Source of the DNA: an uncultured Draconibacterium sp.
GTDB taxonomy: Bacteria > Bacteroidota > Bacteroidia > Bacteroidales > Prolixibacteraceae
Assembly (NCBI GenBank): GCA_947492175.1
Contig: CANLMQ010000005.1
Location: 62,001 to 126,000, forward strand
Direction of reading: 5' to 3'
Length of the DNA stretch: 64,000 nt
Notes under the pieces: model-generated
The model's database searches: none
What the model was told of the DNA's origin: nothing
The model's input: the letters and a program-made list of their open reading frames with translations, nothing else
Shown: positions 36,461 through 45,618 of the stretch, one piece after another
How the letters are laid out: each line of letters begins with the position of its first letter
Position numbering within the stretch: position 1 is the first letter of the stretch
Program-made: the position numbers and the translations under genes

Positions 36461-38461
36461 TTACCTGTCGATATAAACCGAACCTGCAATTGGTTTCTGC
36501 CCGTTACCCAGGTCTAAAACATAAAAGTAGGTTCCGGTTGGTAAGTCTTCGTTACCTCCACCCGAGGTCCATTTGCCATCCCAGAATTTTGGTGTGGTAC
36601 TGATTCCGTAATTCCTGGCCTCATACACCTTTTTTCCCCACCGGTTTAATACCGTTAGCGAATTGCCTTGGTAGGTTTCAATGCCTTCTATTTCGAAATA
36701 ATCGTTTATGTTGTCGCCATTGGGTGTAAAAGCCTGTGGAATAAAGAAATTAACTGCTGTTACCAATACATAAACATTTGCATTGGCACACAACTCGTTT
36801 CTATTACAAATACGGTATTCGAATACATCGTTGCCTGTAAATCCTGTTGAAGGTGTGTACGAAAGCGTATAGTCATCGGTATTAATATAAACGCTGCCGT
36901 TTAGCGGGTACTGAACAATACTAAGCGACGATGGGTCGAGGTTGCCATCCGGATCATAATCGTTGTCGAGAACCGAAATGCTTACTCCTGTTTGAAAAGC
37001 CGTTGTATCGTAATCGTCGGTAGCCACGGGCGAATAGCTCACCCAACTAACAATTACCGAATCGGTGGCCACACATCCATATAAATCGGTAACCTGCAGA
37101 TAATAAATCCCCGCACTGCCGACTGTCGGATTGGCCGTGGTCTCGCCCTCGGTTATTACACCGTTGTTTGTGGTCCACATAAAACTTAAGCCATCACCCA
37201 AACTGGCCGAGCCATCCAGAATGGCGGTTGTTTCTTTTTCCATAAGAATATCGGTACCGGCATTGGCGAGCACCTGCGAAACACCAACTACAACCGTATC
37301 TTTTTGTGTGATATTATCGGCATTCGTTACTGTTAAAATAAAAGTTGTTGTATCTCCGGGCGTAAACACGGGGTTCAAACTTGTTGGATCGCTAAGATTT
37401 TCTCCCGGTTCCCACAAATAGGTTAATCCAGCTGTTTCGGAAACAGCAGCTTGAAGCTTATAGGACGCGCACGAACCAATTACAGTGTCGTTTCCAGCAG
37501 TGAGGAGTAAATCGTTTGACCGCACAATCTCTATTTGCTGAATTAAAGAATCGCTTGCACAACCGTTCCCGTCGACCGACGAAACAATAAGCGAGTAGAT
37601 TCCCGAAGGCCCGTCCCACATAATATCAGCTGTATTTCCGCGAATACTATCCAAATTATCTGAAGTGCCCAAAGCGGGTTTAACCAACCACGAATACTGT
37701 GCAGAACCGGAATTTCCGGTTAACATGTTAACCGAATAAAGCGCCCTGTTTCCGCCGGCAATTTTATTTTCGGAGGTTGTGAATTCTATTTCAGGAAATG
37801 CATAAACAGTGTGCAAATGAGCACGCTTATCCGATGCCTGGATTATTCCATTCTGATTGTCGGTTGCCTGTATGATTTTAACTTCAATTTGTGTTGCGGT
37901 TTCCGGTGTTGCGTCAAACATCTCGTCGCCAACCAAAATCTGCTGTTGATTAAAAGTTACCGGTTGAGAATAGGCAGCACCGTTAACGGTAAAAGAAACA
38001 TTCAACGGGAAATAAGAAGCATCAAGAGCTTGCCCCTTGTTATCAAATGCTTCAACAGAAAGCTGAAACCCGTTGGCAGAAGGATGATAACACTCAGCGC
38101 TGTTTAAAGCAGCAAAACCTATTGCCCTGTTATTCCCGATAACCGAAACGGCTACCGCTTTTACATTCGAACATCCGGCCTGATCGGTTTCGTTCACTTT
38201 CAGGTAATACATACCTGCCCTGAGCCAGTGTATCGTTACGGTATTCGTATTTTCGGAAACAGTAAAATAAAACTCCGAAGGTTCTGCCTGTATATCAGGA
38301 TTAAAACTTTTGTAAACTTCCCAGAGGTATTCATTCCCGGGGTGATTGTCGACAAAATGGTTCGTTTCGGCACCTTCGTATACGACAATAGCCTCCTGAG
38401 CTACCCCAAACCGGGCAGCCAGGAAGATAAATGTCATTATGAAAAATGCCTTGATTTTCAA
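36461..38461 (-). CDS. Secreted adhesin with T9SS type B (gliding-motility-associated) sorting domain
   Basis: 666 residues. It has a signal peptide (1-21) and an N-terminal domain with 'GNEYLWEVYKS' and 'AGMYYLKVNETDQAGCSN' that resembles the neighbouring 324-residue protein. Ig/PKD-like domains follow (about 230-470), then a cadherin-like/VCBS-type domain 'PVATDDYDTTAFQTGVSISVLDNDYDPDG' (around 475-570). The CHU_C type B sorting domain begins at 'FFIPQAFTPNGDNINDYFEI' and contains 'LTVLNRWGKKVYEA', 'WDGKW' and 'LPTGTYFYVLDLG'. Secretion would use the T9SS, probably with the abutting PorP/SprF-like protein. A surface adhesin or filament component is the likely role. Confidence 0.88.
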   Translation of the reverse strand: MKIKAFFIMTFIFLAARFGVAQEAIVVYEGAETNHFVDNHPGNEYLWEVYKSFNPDIQAEPSEFYFTVSENTNTVTIHWLRAGMYYLKVNETDQAGCSNVKAVAVSVIGNNRAIGFAALNSAECYHPSANGFQLSVEAFDNKGQALDASYFPLNVSFTVNGAAYSQPVTFNQQQILVGDEMFDATPETATQIEVKIIQATDNQNGIIQASDKRAHLHTVYAFPEIEFTTSENKIAGGNRALYSVNMLTGNSGSAQYSWLVKPALGTSDNLDSIRGNTADIMWDGPSGIYSLIVSSVDGNGCASDSLIQQIEIVRSNDLLLTAGNDTVIGSCASYKLQAAVSETAGLTYLWEPGENLSDPTSLNPVFTPGDTTTFILTVTNADNITQKDTVVVGVSQVLANAGTDILMEKETTAILDGSASLGDGLSFMWTTNNGVITEGETTANPTVGSAGIYYLQVTDLYGCVATDSVIVSWVSYSPVATDDYDTTAFQTGVSISVLDNDYDPDGNLDPSSLSIVQYPLNGSVYINTDDYTLSYTPSTGFTGNDVFEYRICNRNELCANANVYVLVTAVNFFIPQAFTPNGDNINDYFEIEGIETYQGNSLTVLNRWGKKVYEARNYGISTTPKFWDGKWTSGGGNEDLPTGTYFYVLDLGNGQKPIAGSVYIDR

Positions 38462-38471
38462 CTATATGTTA

Positions 38472-39446
38472 TTAGTTTGTTGAAATACCTGAAGTATTTG
38501 GACGCGCTTTAATATTGTCGCTTGCAGTATCATTAGCTGTATCTACAGTACCATTTATTTGAGTTACTCCATTGTCATTTCCATCGACACCTGTTAGCAA
38601 CAACTGCAATTTTTGTTCAGATGTACCTTCATTTCCTGAGGTATTAGTGTCATTATTATCTACAGCTATTTCAATATAGATGTACTGATTATTGGATGGA
38701 ACAACAATTTGTTCTGCAGATGAACTGTTTACATTAAAGGCAGAATACCCCGCTTGCGGTCCGCTTCCGGAAGGAGCTGTAGTACCCCAGGTTGCGGTAA
38801 CTGTCGATCCGGTTACGTTTGTATTGTTAAATTGAACAGATGGTTTCCACCCCATTGAAGTGTAATCAATCCCTTTTGCCTCTACCCTGTAGTACAAATA
38901 AGTTACACCATAATCGTAATTGAAGTCTTGCGCATCACTGGCATTCGTTGCGTCTGTTTTGTTCCAACCGGTAATTGTAACATCAGCGGCACAATAATCA
39001 GCATCTGTACCAATTGCCTGAACTGTGTAATCTGCGCTTAATGCGACAATATCCATTTCAAATGCATTTTTAGGCTGAACAGCCAATGCTTTCATATTTG
39101 AACAGCCCGTAGCGTCTGTTTCAACTACCTGAACAAAATAGGTGGTTGCACTACTTACCGTAGGATTTACCCATTTGATATAAATTTTGTTCAAATCACC
39201 TGTTGCTGTTCCCTGGGTGTAAGAAGTTGTTAATCCGGCATCAGAATAAATAAGAATATCAGCACCTGCTGAACTTGAAAAATCTCCCTTTGTTACAGTC
39301 CAGGAGTAATCATTTCCGGAGTGCAATGTTACTTCATAGGAATGTGAACTACTAACATGTGGAATAGTACCGGTACTTTGTGCAAAAATGTTTGCACTAA
39401 TTGCAGTTAAAAAGACTGCGGCGAAAATTAAGACTAACTTTTTCAT
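38472..39446 (-). CDS. Secreted protein homologous to the N-terminal domain of the downstream adhesin
   Basis: 324 residues with a Sec signal (cut near 'NIFAQ'). Residues 25-130 ('SYEVTLHSGNDYSWTVTKGD', 'TYFVQVVETDATGCSNMKALAV') match the N terminus of the 666-residue protein encoded 10 bp downstream, so the pair arose by domain duplication. A second beta-rich part (130-300) is serine/threonine- and asparagine-rich. No sorting domain is present, so after Sec export it would stay in the periplasm or leave by another route. It is probably co-transcribed with the adhesin and the PorP/SprF-like gene. Function unknown. Confidence 0.7.
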   Translation of the reverse strand: MKKLVLIFAAVFLTAISANIFAQSTGTIPHVSSSHSYEVTLHSGNDYSWTVTKGDFSSSAGADILIYSDAGLTTSYTQGTATGDLNKIYIKWVNPTVSSATTYFVQVVETDATGCSNMKALAVQPKNAFEMDIVALSADYTVQAIGTDADYCAADVTITGWNKTDATNASDAQDFNYDYGVTYLYYRVEAKGIDYTSMGWKPSVQFNNTNVTGSTVTATWGTTAPSGSGPQAGYSAFNVNSSSAEQIVVPSNNQYIYIEIAVDNNDTNTSGNEGTSEQKLQLLLTGVDGNDNGVTQINGTVDTANDTASDNIKARPNTSGISTN

Positions 39447-39476
39447 CTAATTTAAATTTATTGTATTTGTATATTT

Positions 39477-41681
39477 CTAATCTGTTGTTATATCTGATGT
39501 ATCTGGAATTTGATGAATTACTACTGAAATACTATAATTGTTGCTTATACATCCTGTATTGCTATTTATTACGGTAAGGGCGGCGCTATAAGATCCCGGA
39601 GATGTATTGGCCGGAAAAACAAGTGAGATGCTACCACCTGTAAGAGTAGCATTTGTTACATCCGGAATGTTGCTATCGGCAAAATCGATACTGTAACGAT
39701 CGGCTCCTCCACTTGTGGCAGAATATGTTAATGTTGCGTTTCCATCGCCATCACATGCACCTGTTGTATTAGAGAGCAAAGTAATATCGGGAGTTGGAGC
39801 CATCTCCAGTACTATTACATTCGATGTATCCGGGTTGTTACTTACACACGTTAAGCTACTGGTCATTTCACACGAAATTACATCTCCGTCGGTAAACTGG
39901 GAACTAATAAAGGTTGCGTTTGTTTCTCCTGACACCGCGACTCCATCAATCAACCATTGATAGGCCGGGTTTGCTCCTCCGTTTACAGAAGTGGCAGTAA
40001 ACGTTATTTCAGTTCCGTTGCAAACCGATGCTGAAGGTGAAGCGCTTATTGAAACATCTGCACTAACTGAAGCGCTTCCATCCAGAACAGTCATATAATC
40101 CAAATAAAAAGTTGGCTGACCACCATCCTGAATTTTAGCTTTTATAATATAAGTACCCGGAACATTAAATGTTATGTCAGTAGTTTGCGAATTCTGATCC
40201 GTAATTGTAGCATCGGGTCCGGCTACGATCCATTTTGATTGACTGCCCCAGCTTCCGTTAAAAGTATAACTGATGGTTGATCCGGCACAAACAGTATCTA
40301 AATCAGGTCCTGTTTGAATGGAAGAAGTATTTTGTACACTTATTTCAAAAGCAGCTGTCTCACTATTCCCTGAAGCATCAGTAGCACCAACTGTTACCGG
40401 ATTAACGGCCTCTGACGACAAATCGACAGAAACCGGACTGGAACTTTTCGAAACTCCCGAACAATTATCATATACTTCGATTGGCAGCAACGAAAATACA
40501 CTAATGACAGTATCGAACGGAGTAGAGAAAACTGCTTCGGGATAAATATCAAAAGTCGGAGCCAGGGTATCACCCCACAAAATATATGCTGCATCCAGAA
40601 TATACTCGCAATCAGGAGATGCAGCGTCTCTTAACCTGACATCAAAGGTTCCGGCTGTTAAATCTGTAAAACTTTCAGAAGTTTGCCAGTTAGTTCCTCC
40701 GTTAATTGAATACTCATAACTTCCACTACCTCCTGTTGCACCTGAAAAGATAATTGAACCGGCTCCGATACTACACGTGTCATCTACTGACAGAAAATCA
40801 ACACTCAGATTCGATGTAACCACTTTTGCCCGATGCGATATAACCGTATCGGAAGGACTGGCAGAATTAACTATTTTTACGAAATATTCTCCGGGATCGG
40901 CTATTACAAAACTACGCGAATTTTCGCCCAATAAATGATTACCTATTGAATCGCACCACTGATAATAATAACCCTCAGAATAAAGTGCCGAAATAGTAAC
41001 AGGCTCGCCTCCGCAAAGCATGGTATATACCGGCGATACTCCCTTGCTTACATCTCCGGAAACAAATAAATCGTAAATTCCTGTACTATCATTTTCATTA
41101 TCTTCCAAAGAAATAATATTTCCATAGTTACAACCTTCGGTGCTGGTTTCAGGAGTATATTCCGATGGTTCGGGGCATGTTAATCCTTCAACTGTACCCT
41201 CAACTGTACCAAGTACATAAACAGCTGAATTAGAATCAGTGGAAACTGTATTATTGGCATTAACACTTGTTAAATTGCCTCCAACAATTAAATGCGCCCC
41301 AACCTCAAGGTTAACCCTATTCTTTAAATCCAGATTTCCGTAAACAATACAAACAGCTCCGGCATTAAGAACCAACTCTGCGTTAGCGCTTACAGTAAGG
41401 TTTCCCATAACGATTAGCGTATCGTTAACTATTAATGCATCATGCGTATTAATGGTATAATCACTTTGCTTAACAGTATAACTATTAATAGTTATTGTAG
41501 CTGCACCCGGAGCTAGTACGCCACTTGCAAACGATTCAGAAGCAAATAACAGAAGAATTAAAGACAGCAGAAGATGTAGTGGCTTTGTTAATCCTTTATA
41601 ACAAAATGCCAGTGGTTCCTTAATGGACAGAATTTCTCCATTTTGGATATTATACCATATATTTCTACAGCACACGACCAA
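39477..41681 (-). CDS. Secreted Ig/PKD-like repeat protein without sorting domain, non-ATG start
   Basis: Up to 734 residues. No ATG precedes the signal-like segment 'LTKPLHLLLSLILLLFASESFASG', so the start must be TTG 41681, a nearby GTG, or another rare codon; an ATG 13 codons upstream of the hydrophobic stretch is in the wrong frame. The N-terminal part has short repetitive strands ('LIVNDTLIVMGNLTVSANAELVL'). Later parts are Ig/HYR/PKD-like with 'SVCNGTEITFTATSVNGG' and 'YQWLIDGVAV'. The protein stops at 'HQIPDTSDITTD', a sequence that in large Bacteroidota adhesins normally links two such domains, and no sorting domain follows. It may be a truncated adhesin or a subunit assembled with the downstream proteins. 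Confidence 0.65.
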   Translation of the reverse strand: MVVCCRNIWYNIQNGEILSIKEPLAFCYKGLTKPLHLLLSLILLLFASESFASGVLAPGAATITINSYTVKQSDYTINTHDALIVNDTLIVMGNLTVSANAELVLNAGAVCIVYGNLDLKNRVNLEVGAHLIVGGNLTSVNANNTVSTDSNSAVYVLGTVEGTVEGLTCPEPSEYTPETSTEGCNYGNIISLEDNENDSTGIYDLFVSGDVSKGVSPVYTMLCGGEPVTISALYSEGYYYQWCDSIGNHLLGENSRSFVIADPGEYFVKIVNSASPSDTVISHRAKVVTSNLSVDFLSVDDTCSIGAGSIIFSGATGGSGSYEYSINGGTNWQTSESFTDLTAGTFDVRLRDAASPDCEYILDAAYILWGDTLAPTFDIYPEAVFSTPFDTVISVFSLLPIEVYDNCSGVSKSSSPVSVDLSSEAVNPVTVGATDASGNSETAAFEISVQNTSSIQTGPDLDTVCAGSTISYTFNGSWGSQSKWIVAGPDATITDQNSQTTDITFNVPGTYIIKAKIQDGGQPTFYLDYMTVLDGSASVSADVSISASPSASVCNGTEITFTATSVNGGANPAYQWLIDGVAVSGETNATFISSQFTDGDVISCEMTSSLTCVSNNPDTSNVIVLEMAPTPDITLLSNTTGACDGDGNATLTYSATSGGADRYSIDFADSNIPDVTNATLTGGSISLVFPANTSPGSYSAALTVINSNTGCISNNYSISVVIHQIPDTSDITTD

Positions 41682-42064
41682 TACAATTCTTTTTGTTCTT
41701 ACCGAATATTTTCAACCTTCCTTTCGAAACAAGGTAACGGCTCATACAACGAAATGGGAATTTACCTCATCCCATTTGTTGCTCTCTCCTGAATCCTCCC
41801 TTTACAAACAATTTAACTTAAAAAGCCCGATCCTGTTAATTCCTCTCACACTCCGAACCGATTAATCAATTGAATGTCATTAAACTTAATTGTTATATAG
41901 AAAACAATTAGTGCCCCTTATTTGGTTTCGAATTTAATTAATAAACAATACGACATAAAGTTAATCCTCTCCGATATGGGAAATATTCCCTAATTGGGAC
42001 ATCTGAAACAGAACTACTTAACTTTTTTAAATAGATGGAGGTATCTTTTCAAAATTTAAGGACA
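41682..42064. other. Gene-poor gap
   Basis: About 380 bp of AT-rich sequence between the start of the Ig/PKD-like gene and the terminator of the PadR-PspC operon. It must hold the promoter of the adhesin cluster. I see no gene, repeat or RNA structure in it. Confidence 0.5.
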
Positions 42065-42103
42065 AAAAAAAAGACCGCATTAAAAGTATTTTTAATGCGG
42101 TCT
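42065..42103 (-). terminator. Terminator of the PadR-PspC-DUF4252 operon
   Basis: AGACCGCATTAAAA pairs with TTTTAATGCGGTCT (42072-42103), a 14-bp stem followed on the minus strand by nine T. It lies 25 bp after the DUF4252 gene. Confidence 0.9.
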
Positions 42104-42127
42104 TCTATTCAATCCTTCATGTATTTG

Positions 42128-42625
42128 TCAATCTTCCGAAAATTCCTTCCCCTTATTTTTCAGTTTATCAATGTCGTTCACATTAAAATCGCCATAGAAT
42201 GATACCACAAGTCGAAAAGTTGGATTGTCATCGCCTTTTGTGAAAATATGGCACTCGGTAAACTTTTTCTTTTTACCCAACAACCAGATTTCTGCATCGC
42301 TATCATTATCATCTTCATATTTCTTATATTGCGAAGGCAACAGGGTAACTGCTTTTTTTGTAAACTCATCTGCACTCAGGCCACCTTTTTCAGCATTGTA
42401 CGACATAAATCTGATTTTATGCAAATCACCTGTTACATTCTGTTCGTTCTCGTCACCTAAATCTATATCAATTGCATCAATCATATTTTTCGAGAAAGTA
42501 AAATTGGTAACACCTTCTTTCCCGGAAAAGACGTCGTACATTTTATCTGATTTACTCTGTGCTCCTGCCAGCAAGCTTGCCAACAAAAAGGCAAGTGCAA
42601 AAATTATAGTTGTTATTGTTTTCAT
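42128..42625 (-). CDS. DUF4252-family exported protein
   Basis: 165 residues with a signal peptide (cut near 'LAGAQ'). The family pattern is clear: 'VTNFTFSKNMIDAIDI', 'LHKIRFMSYNAE', and a C-terminal 'FRLVVSFYGDFNVNDIDKL'. DUF4252 proteins are small periplasmic or secreted proteins of Bacteroidota with unknown function, often encoded beside regulators and anti-sigma-like proteins. It is the last gene of the PadR-led operon, 8 bp after the small membrane protein. Confidence 0.8.
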   Translation of the reverse strand: MKTITTIIFALAFLLASLLAGAQSKSDKMYDVFSGKEGVTNFTFSKNMIDAIDIDLGDENEQNVTGDLHKIRFMSYNAEKGGLSADEFTKKAVTLLPSQYKKYEDDNDSDAEIWLLGKKKKFTECHIFTKGDDNPTFRLVVSFYGDFNVNDIDKLKNKGKEFSED

Positions 42626-42632
42626 ATCAATT

Positions 42633-42863
42633 CTATTTTGCTTCCAATTTTATGTTTCTAAATTTTCGATTTCTGTAGAATAATAAACTTGCTGAAATTA
42701 TTACCACTGGAATATTAGACTGTACAACCCACAACCAATCAATGTTATCTAACCCATGTTTTCCCAGATCATAACAAAACGATGCACAAAAGGCAGTCCA
42801 TAGCATTACAATTGGCACAATCAGGTACACTAGCTTTTCTATTTGTCTTCTATCTCTTTCCAT
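42633..42863 (-). CDS. Small two-helix membrane protein
   Basis: 76 residues: a charged N terminus (MERDRRQIEK), a hydrophobic helix at about 11-32, a short loop with 'GLDNIDWLW', a second helix at about 45-62 and a basic tail. I do not recognise a family. Both gaps to neighbours are under 10 bp, so it belongs to the PspC operon and is probably an inner-membrane accessory of that system. Confidence 0.65.
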   Translation of the reverse strand: MERDRRQIEKLVYLIVPIVMLWTAFCASFCYDLGKHGLDNIDWLWVVQSNIPVVIISASLLFYRNRKFRNIKLEAK

Positions 42864-42867
42864 AACT

Positions 42868-44442
42868 CTAGTCTATTACTTTCTCAGTTAATCCTTCCGG
42901 TTTCATTTCCCAGTACCTGCCCACCATGTCACCGTCCCAGGTATTCGACACATTCTCAATATCGTAGATTATTTTTACCAAATCATCACCTAAATAAACA
43001 CTTTTTCCTTGTGGCACTTTAACAGTAACAAATACTTCCTGGTTTCGCCATTTTTTACCTTCTTCGATAAAGAAATAGGGATCAAAAAAGACGGTTGAAT
43101 CACTTAAGTTATAATTATAAACAACCTCCTGACTGTTATCTTTCGCATCCTCCCTTGATTTTCCACGCGAAGCTGTTTTTACAGTTATAACAAAATCATC
43201 AGAACTCGACCGTACTACATCAAGTCGGGGTTCTCCAACCAAAACTTCTTCTCCATCAACCACATACACTTTGTAATTATCTATCTCCCAATCCATTTCA
43301 GCGTAATCATTGTATTTATCCTCGCCTAATTTCAAATATAAAGTGTTACAGGAATTACAATCAACCACCTGACTATTGGTCACCGATGCCCTTGATTTGT
43401 AATGTTTTACCTGACCAAACGAAATTACCAGTAACGAAATCAGGGCAACAAACCATACACCAATCATTCCCAATGCAATTGCAGTATTGTTTGATTTATA
43501 ACGGAATACCAGTTTTGTTCCGATATACAACATAGCCAACAGAGGAATACCTGCAATTATTCCGGTTAATATCATTCCAAAAGTTACAGTATTGGGCTCC
43601 ACAAGGTGACCTAAAAAGTCGGGCATGTAAATTTCAGGACTCCAAAGCATTGGCCAACCCGAAACAAAAGAATGGCCTATTACCAAAGACGAAATCATGC
43701 CAAGCAATCCAAAAAATCCGGACAACAGCAAAATCACACCAATTATTACCACAAATACTTTCAGTATTACTTTAAAAACGTTGTAAACCACTTCGCCACC
43801 GGCCTCTACAGAACGCTTCCCTTTTGAATAGGTGTCTGATTCTTTAAATTTCTGGTAACTTTCTTTTACTTCCTTTACCTCTTCTTTTATCGACTTTTCA
43901 ATGTTTTTAACTGTGGCTTCCTGCCCACGCATTTCAAGGCGTTGAGCAGTATTTACAGCCTTAGGAACTGCTATCCACAGAATCAAATAAGCCAATAAGG
44001 CCGCACCCGAAGTTACAAAGAACAATACGGCAAATATGATTCTGAGTATTACCGGATCCATACTAAAATAGGCTCCCAATCCGCCACAAACACCGCCAAT
44101 CACCCGACGATCAGGATCGCGATACAAACGTCGTTTGCGTTTTGCTTCTGAGGCAATACTCACTTCTTCCTCACCTTCTTCTTCAGCAAAGTCTTCGGGA
44201 GTACCCATTATTTCAATAACTTCATTTACCCAATCAATAGTAATTACCTTTTTTTCAGCAGAACTTTTCGAACTAAATATCTCTGCAATACGGGCCTCAA
44301 TGTCTGCTATTATCTCCTTTCCTTCCTCATCTGTTCCAAAATGATTTTTCAGATTAATCAGGTACTTCTGCAGCACGTCGTATGCATCTTCTTCAATATG
44401 AAATACAGTGCCGCTTATATTTATTGTGAATGTCTTTTTCAT
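42868..44442 (-). CDS. PspC-domain membrane protein
   Basis: 524 residues. The N-terminal cytoplasmic part (1-105) carries a DUF4097-adjacent adaptor-like region with 'FTINISGTVFHIEEDAYDVL', then the PspC domain with 'RRLYRDPDRRVIGGVCGGLGAYF' (split over 105-128) and 'RIIFAVLFFVTSGAALLAYLILW'. Several further membrane helices follow (about 215-340), then a C-terminal periplasmic beta-rich domain. PspC proteins take part in envelope-stress responses. In Bacteroidota this long form is usually encoded with a PadR regulator, as here, and the operon is likely induced by envelope or antimicrobial stress (inference). Confidence 0.88.
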   Translation of the reverse strand: MKKTFTINISGTVFHIEEDAYDVLQKYLINLKNHFGTDEEGKEIIADIEARIAEIFSSKSSAEKKVITIDWVNEVIEIMGTPEDFAEEEGEEEVSIASEAKRKRRLYRDPDRRVIGGVCGGLGAYFSMDPVILRIIFAVLFFVTSGAALLAYLILWIAVPKAVNTAQRLEMRGQEATVKNIEKSIKEEVKEVKESYQKFKESDTYSKGKRSVEAGGEVVYNVFKVILKVFVVIIGVILLLSGFFGLLGMISSLVIGHSFVSGWPMLWSPEIYMPDFLGHLVEPNTVTFGMILTGIIAGIPLLAMLYIGTKLVFRYKSNNTAIALGMIGVWFVALISLLVISFGQVKHYKSRASVTNSQVVDCNSCNTLYLKLGEDKYNDYAEMDWEIDNYKVYVVDGEEVLVGEPRLDVVRSSSDDFVITVKTASRGKSREDAKDNSQEVVYNYNLSDSTVFFDPYFFIEEGKKWRNQEVFVTVKVPQGKSVYLGDDLVKIIYDIENVSNTWDGDMVGRYWEMKPEGLTEKVID

Positions 44443-44569
44443 GTGTTTATGATTTATTGTTTTTTATGGAACACATGGAACTCGCCAAAATCATACTCTT
44501 GTTTCCTATAAAGCTTATACTATTGGCTCGTTTCATTTTGTTTTTTGTTTGATTTTATCTGCTTACGAT

Positions 44570-44902
44570 TTATGCTTTAATTTGTTTGATTTTATCGACA
44601 GCCCCAACTAATTCGCTCCACGACCCTTCCAGCTCGACCAGGAAACTCCGACCGGTTTCCGTTAATTCATAATACTTTCGCGGAGGCCCTTGTGTTGATT
44701 CTTCCCAGCGGTATGCCAACAAACCGGCATTTTTCAACCGGGTTAGCAAAGGATACAGTGTTCCCTCAACAACAATCATTTTTGCTTCTTTTAGCGAATT
44801 AATAATATCGCTGGCATAAAGTGGTTTTCCATCCAGAACAAGCAAAATGCAGTATTCCAGAACCCCTTTTCTCATTTGCGCTTTTGTGTTTTCTATCTTC
44901 AT
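44570..44902 (-). CDS. PadR-family transcriptional regulator
   Basis: A 110-residue PadR winged-helix protein: 'QMRKGVLEYCILLVLDGKPLYA' opens the first helices, 'GTLYPLLTRLKNAGLL' is the recognition helix, and 'STQGPPRKYYELTETGRSFL' is the wing typical of the family. It has a short C-terminal dimerisation helix. It lies 127 bp upstream of the PspC gene and 66 bp downstream of the 143-residue protein. It probably represses the operon at the palindrome at 45594-45618. Confidence 0.92.
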   Translation of the reverse strand: MKIENTKAQMRKGVLEYCILLVLDGKPLYASDIINSLKEAKMIVVEGTLYPLLTRLKNAGLLAYRWEESTQGPPRKYYELTETGRSFLVELEGSWSELVGAVDKIKQIKA

Positions 44903-44968
44903 TTTATGTCCCTCTGTTACTATTTACCCTCGTTTCTATATCACTTGTTTTGGGTTAACTTCAGCCAG

Positions 44969-45400
44969 TTAAATGTTCCAAATTTTATCAGACATCATCC
45001 AGCTTTCCAATTCCAAACTTCCTTCCTCGCTATTATTCTGAAACAAATTTTCATCCAGCATCCATGGCTCCAGATTAAGATTTACTTCCTCCACTTCCTT
45101 CTCGTACTGGAATACTTTAATATCAAATTTAGAAAAATCTGTCATCCAATCTTCAATCTCCATTGCTGGTTCAACTTCATCTACGAAATAAATGGCTTTG
45201 AGACTTTCTGTAGGAACCTCAGCAATTTCTGCTTCATCAGGAGCACTAACCATTGCCATTGCAATATCGTTAAAACCGCTGTTTTCCAATAATCGTTTCC
45301 AAAAAGTTTGTGCACTTACAGTAAAACTAATTAATACAAAACTTACTATTACTGCTGCCGACCTTAAAATTGCTTTCTGAACATTGTTTTTTGTCTTCAT
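44969..45400 (-). CDS. Exported protein with three E-x-W-M repeats
   Basis: 143 residues with an N-terminal signal or anchor (about 10-31, 'SAAVIVSFVLISFTVSAQ'). The C-terminal half holds three short acidic repeats: 'MEIEDWMTDFSKFDI', 'LNLEPWMLDENLF' and 'LELESWMMSDKIW', each with E-x-W-M followed by an aromatic a few residues later. The composition is strongly acidic and no catalytic motif is seen. I do not recognise a named family. It is the first gene of the PadR-PspC operon; a short-linear-motif or peptide-docking role in the periplasm is speculation. Confidence 0.7.
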   Translation of the reverse strand: MKTKNNVQKAILRSAAVIVSFVLISFTVSAQTFWKRLLENSGFNDIAMAMVSAPDEAEIAEVPTESLKAIYFVDEVEPAMEIEDWMTDFSKFDIKVFQYEKEVEEVNLNLEPWMLDENLFQNNSEEGSLELESWMMSDKIWNI

Positions 45401-45574
45401 GGCTTTTGTTTTAGTTTTCTTGAACGTTTTTTGTTTTCGATTTTTTGAAGTTTACTCTTCATTTCTGTTTCTTGTTTTTCTACCGTCTTTAAGACGTTGC
45501 TTTTCTGCTTACGTTACACTTTGTAAAGAACTTTTTTTAAAACTGTACTTTCTTTTACATCGTTGTTTGCATTA

Positions 45575-45618
45575 CAAATATATGTATTTTATTTGGTACT
45601 ATGCAACACAAAGTACCA
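45575..45618 (-). promoter_or_regulatory. Promoter and palindromic operator of the PadR-PspC operon
   Basis: A 25-bp imperfect palindrome at 45594-45618 has perfect 7-bp arms TGGTACT and AGTACCA plus inner TG/CA pairs. Downstream on the minus strand is TATATTTG (45575-45582 on the plus strand as CAAATATA), a good Bacteroidota -7 box (TAnnTTTG). The palindrome covers the -33 region, so a bound PadR dimer would block transcription. Confidence 0.6.

Noticed and set aside
44876..45292. 138-codon plus-strand ORF opposite the E-x-W-M protein
   Set aside because: Its aromatic-rich translation is the antisense of a minus-strand gene with a good signal peptide and operon context.
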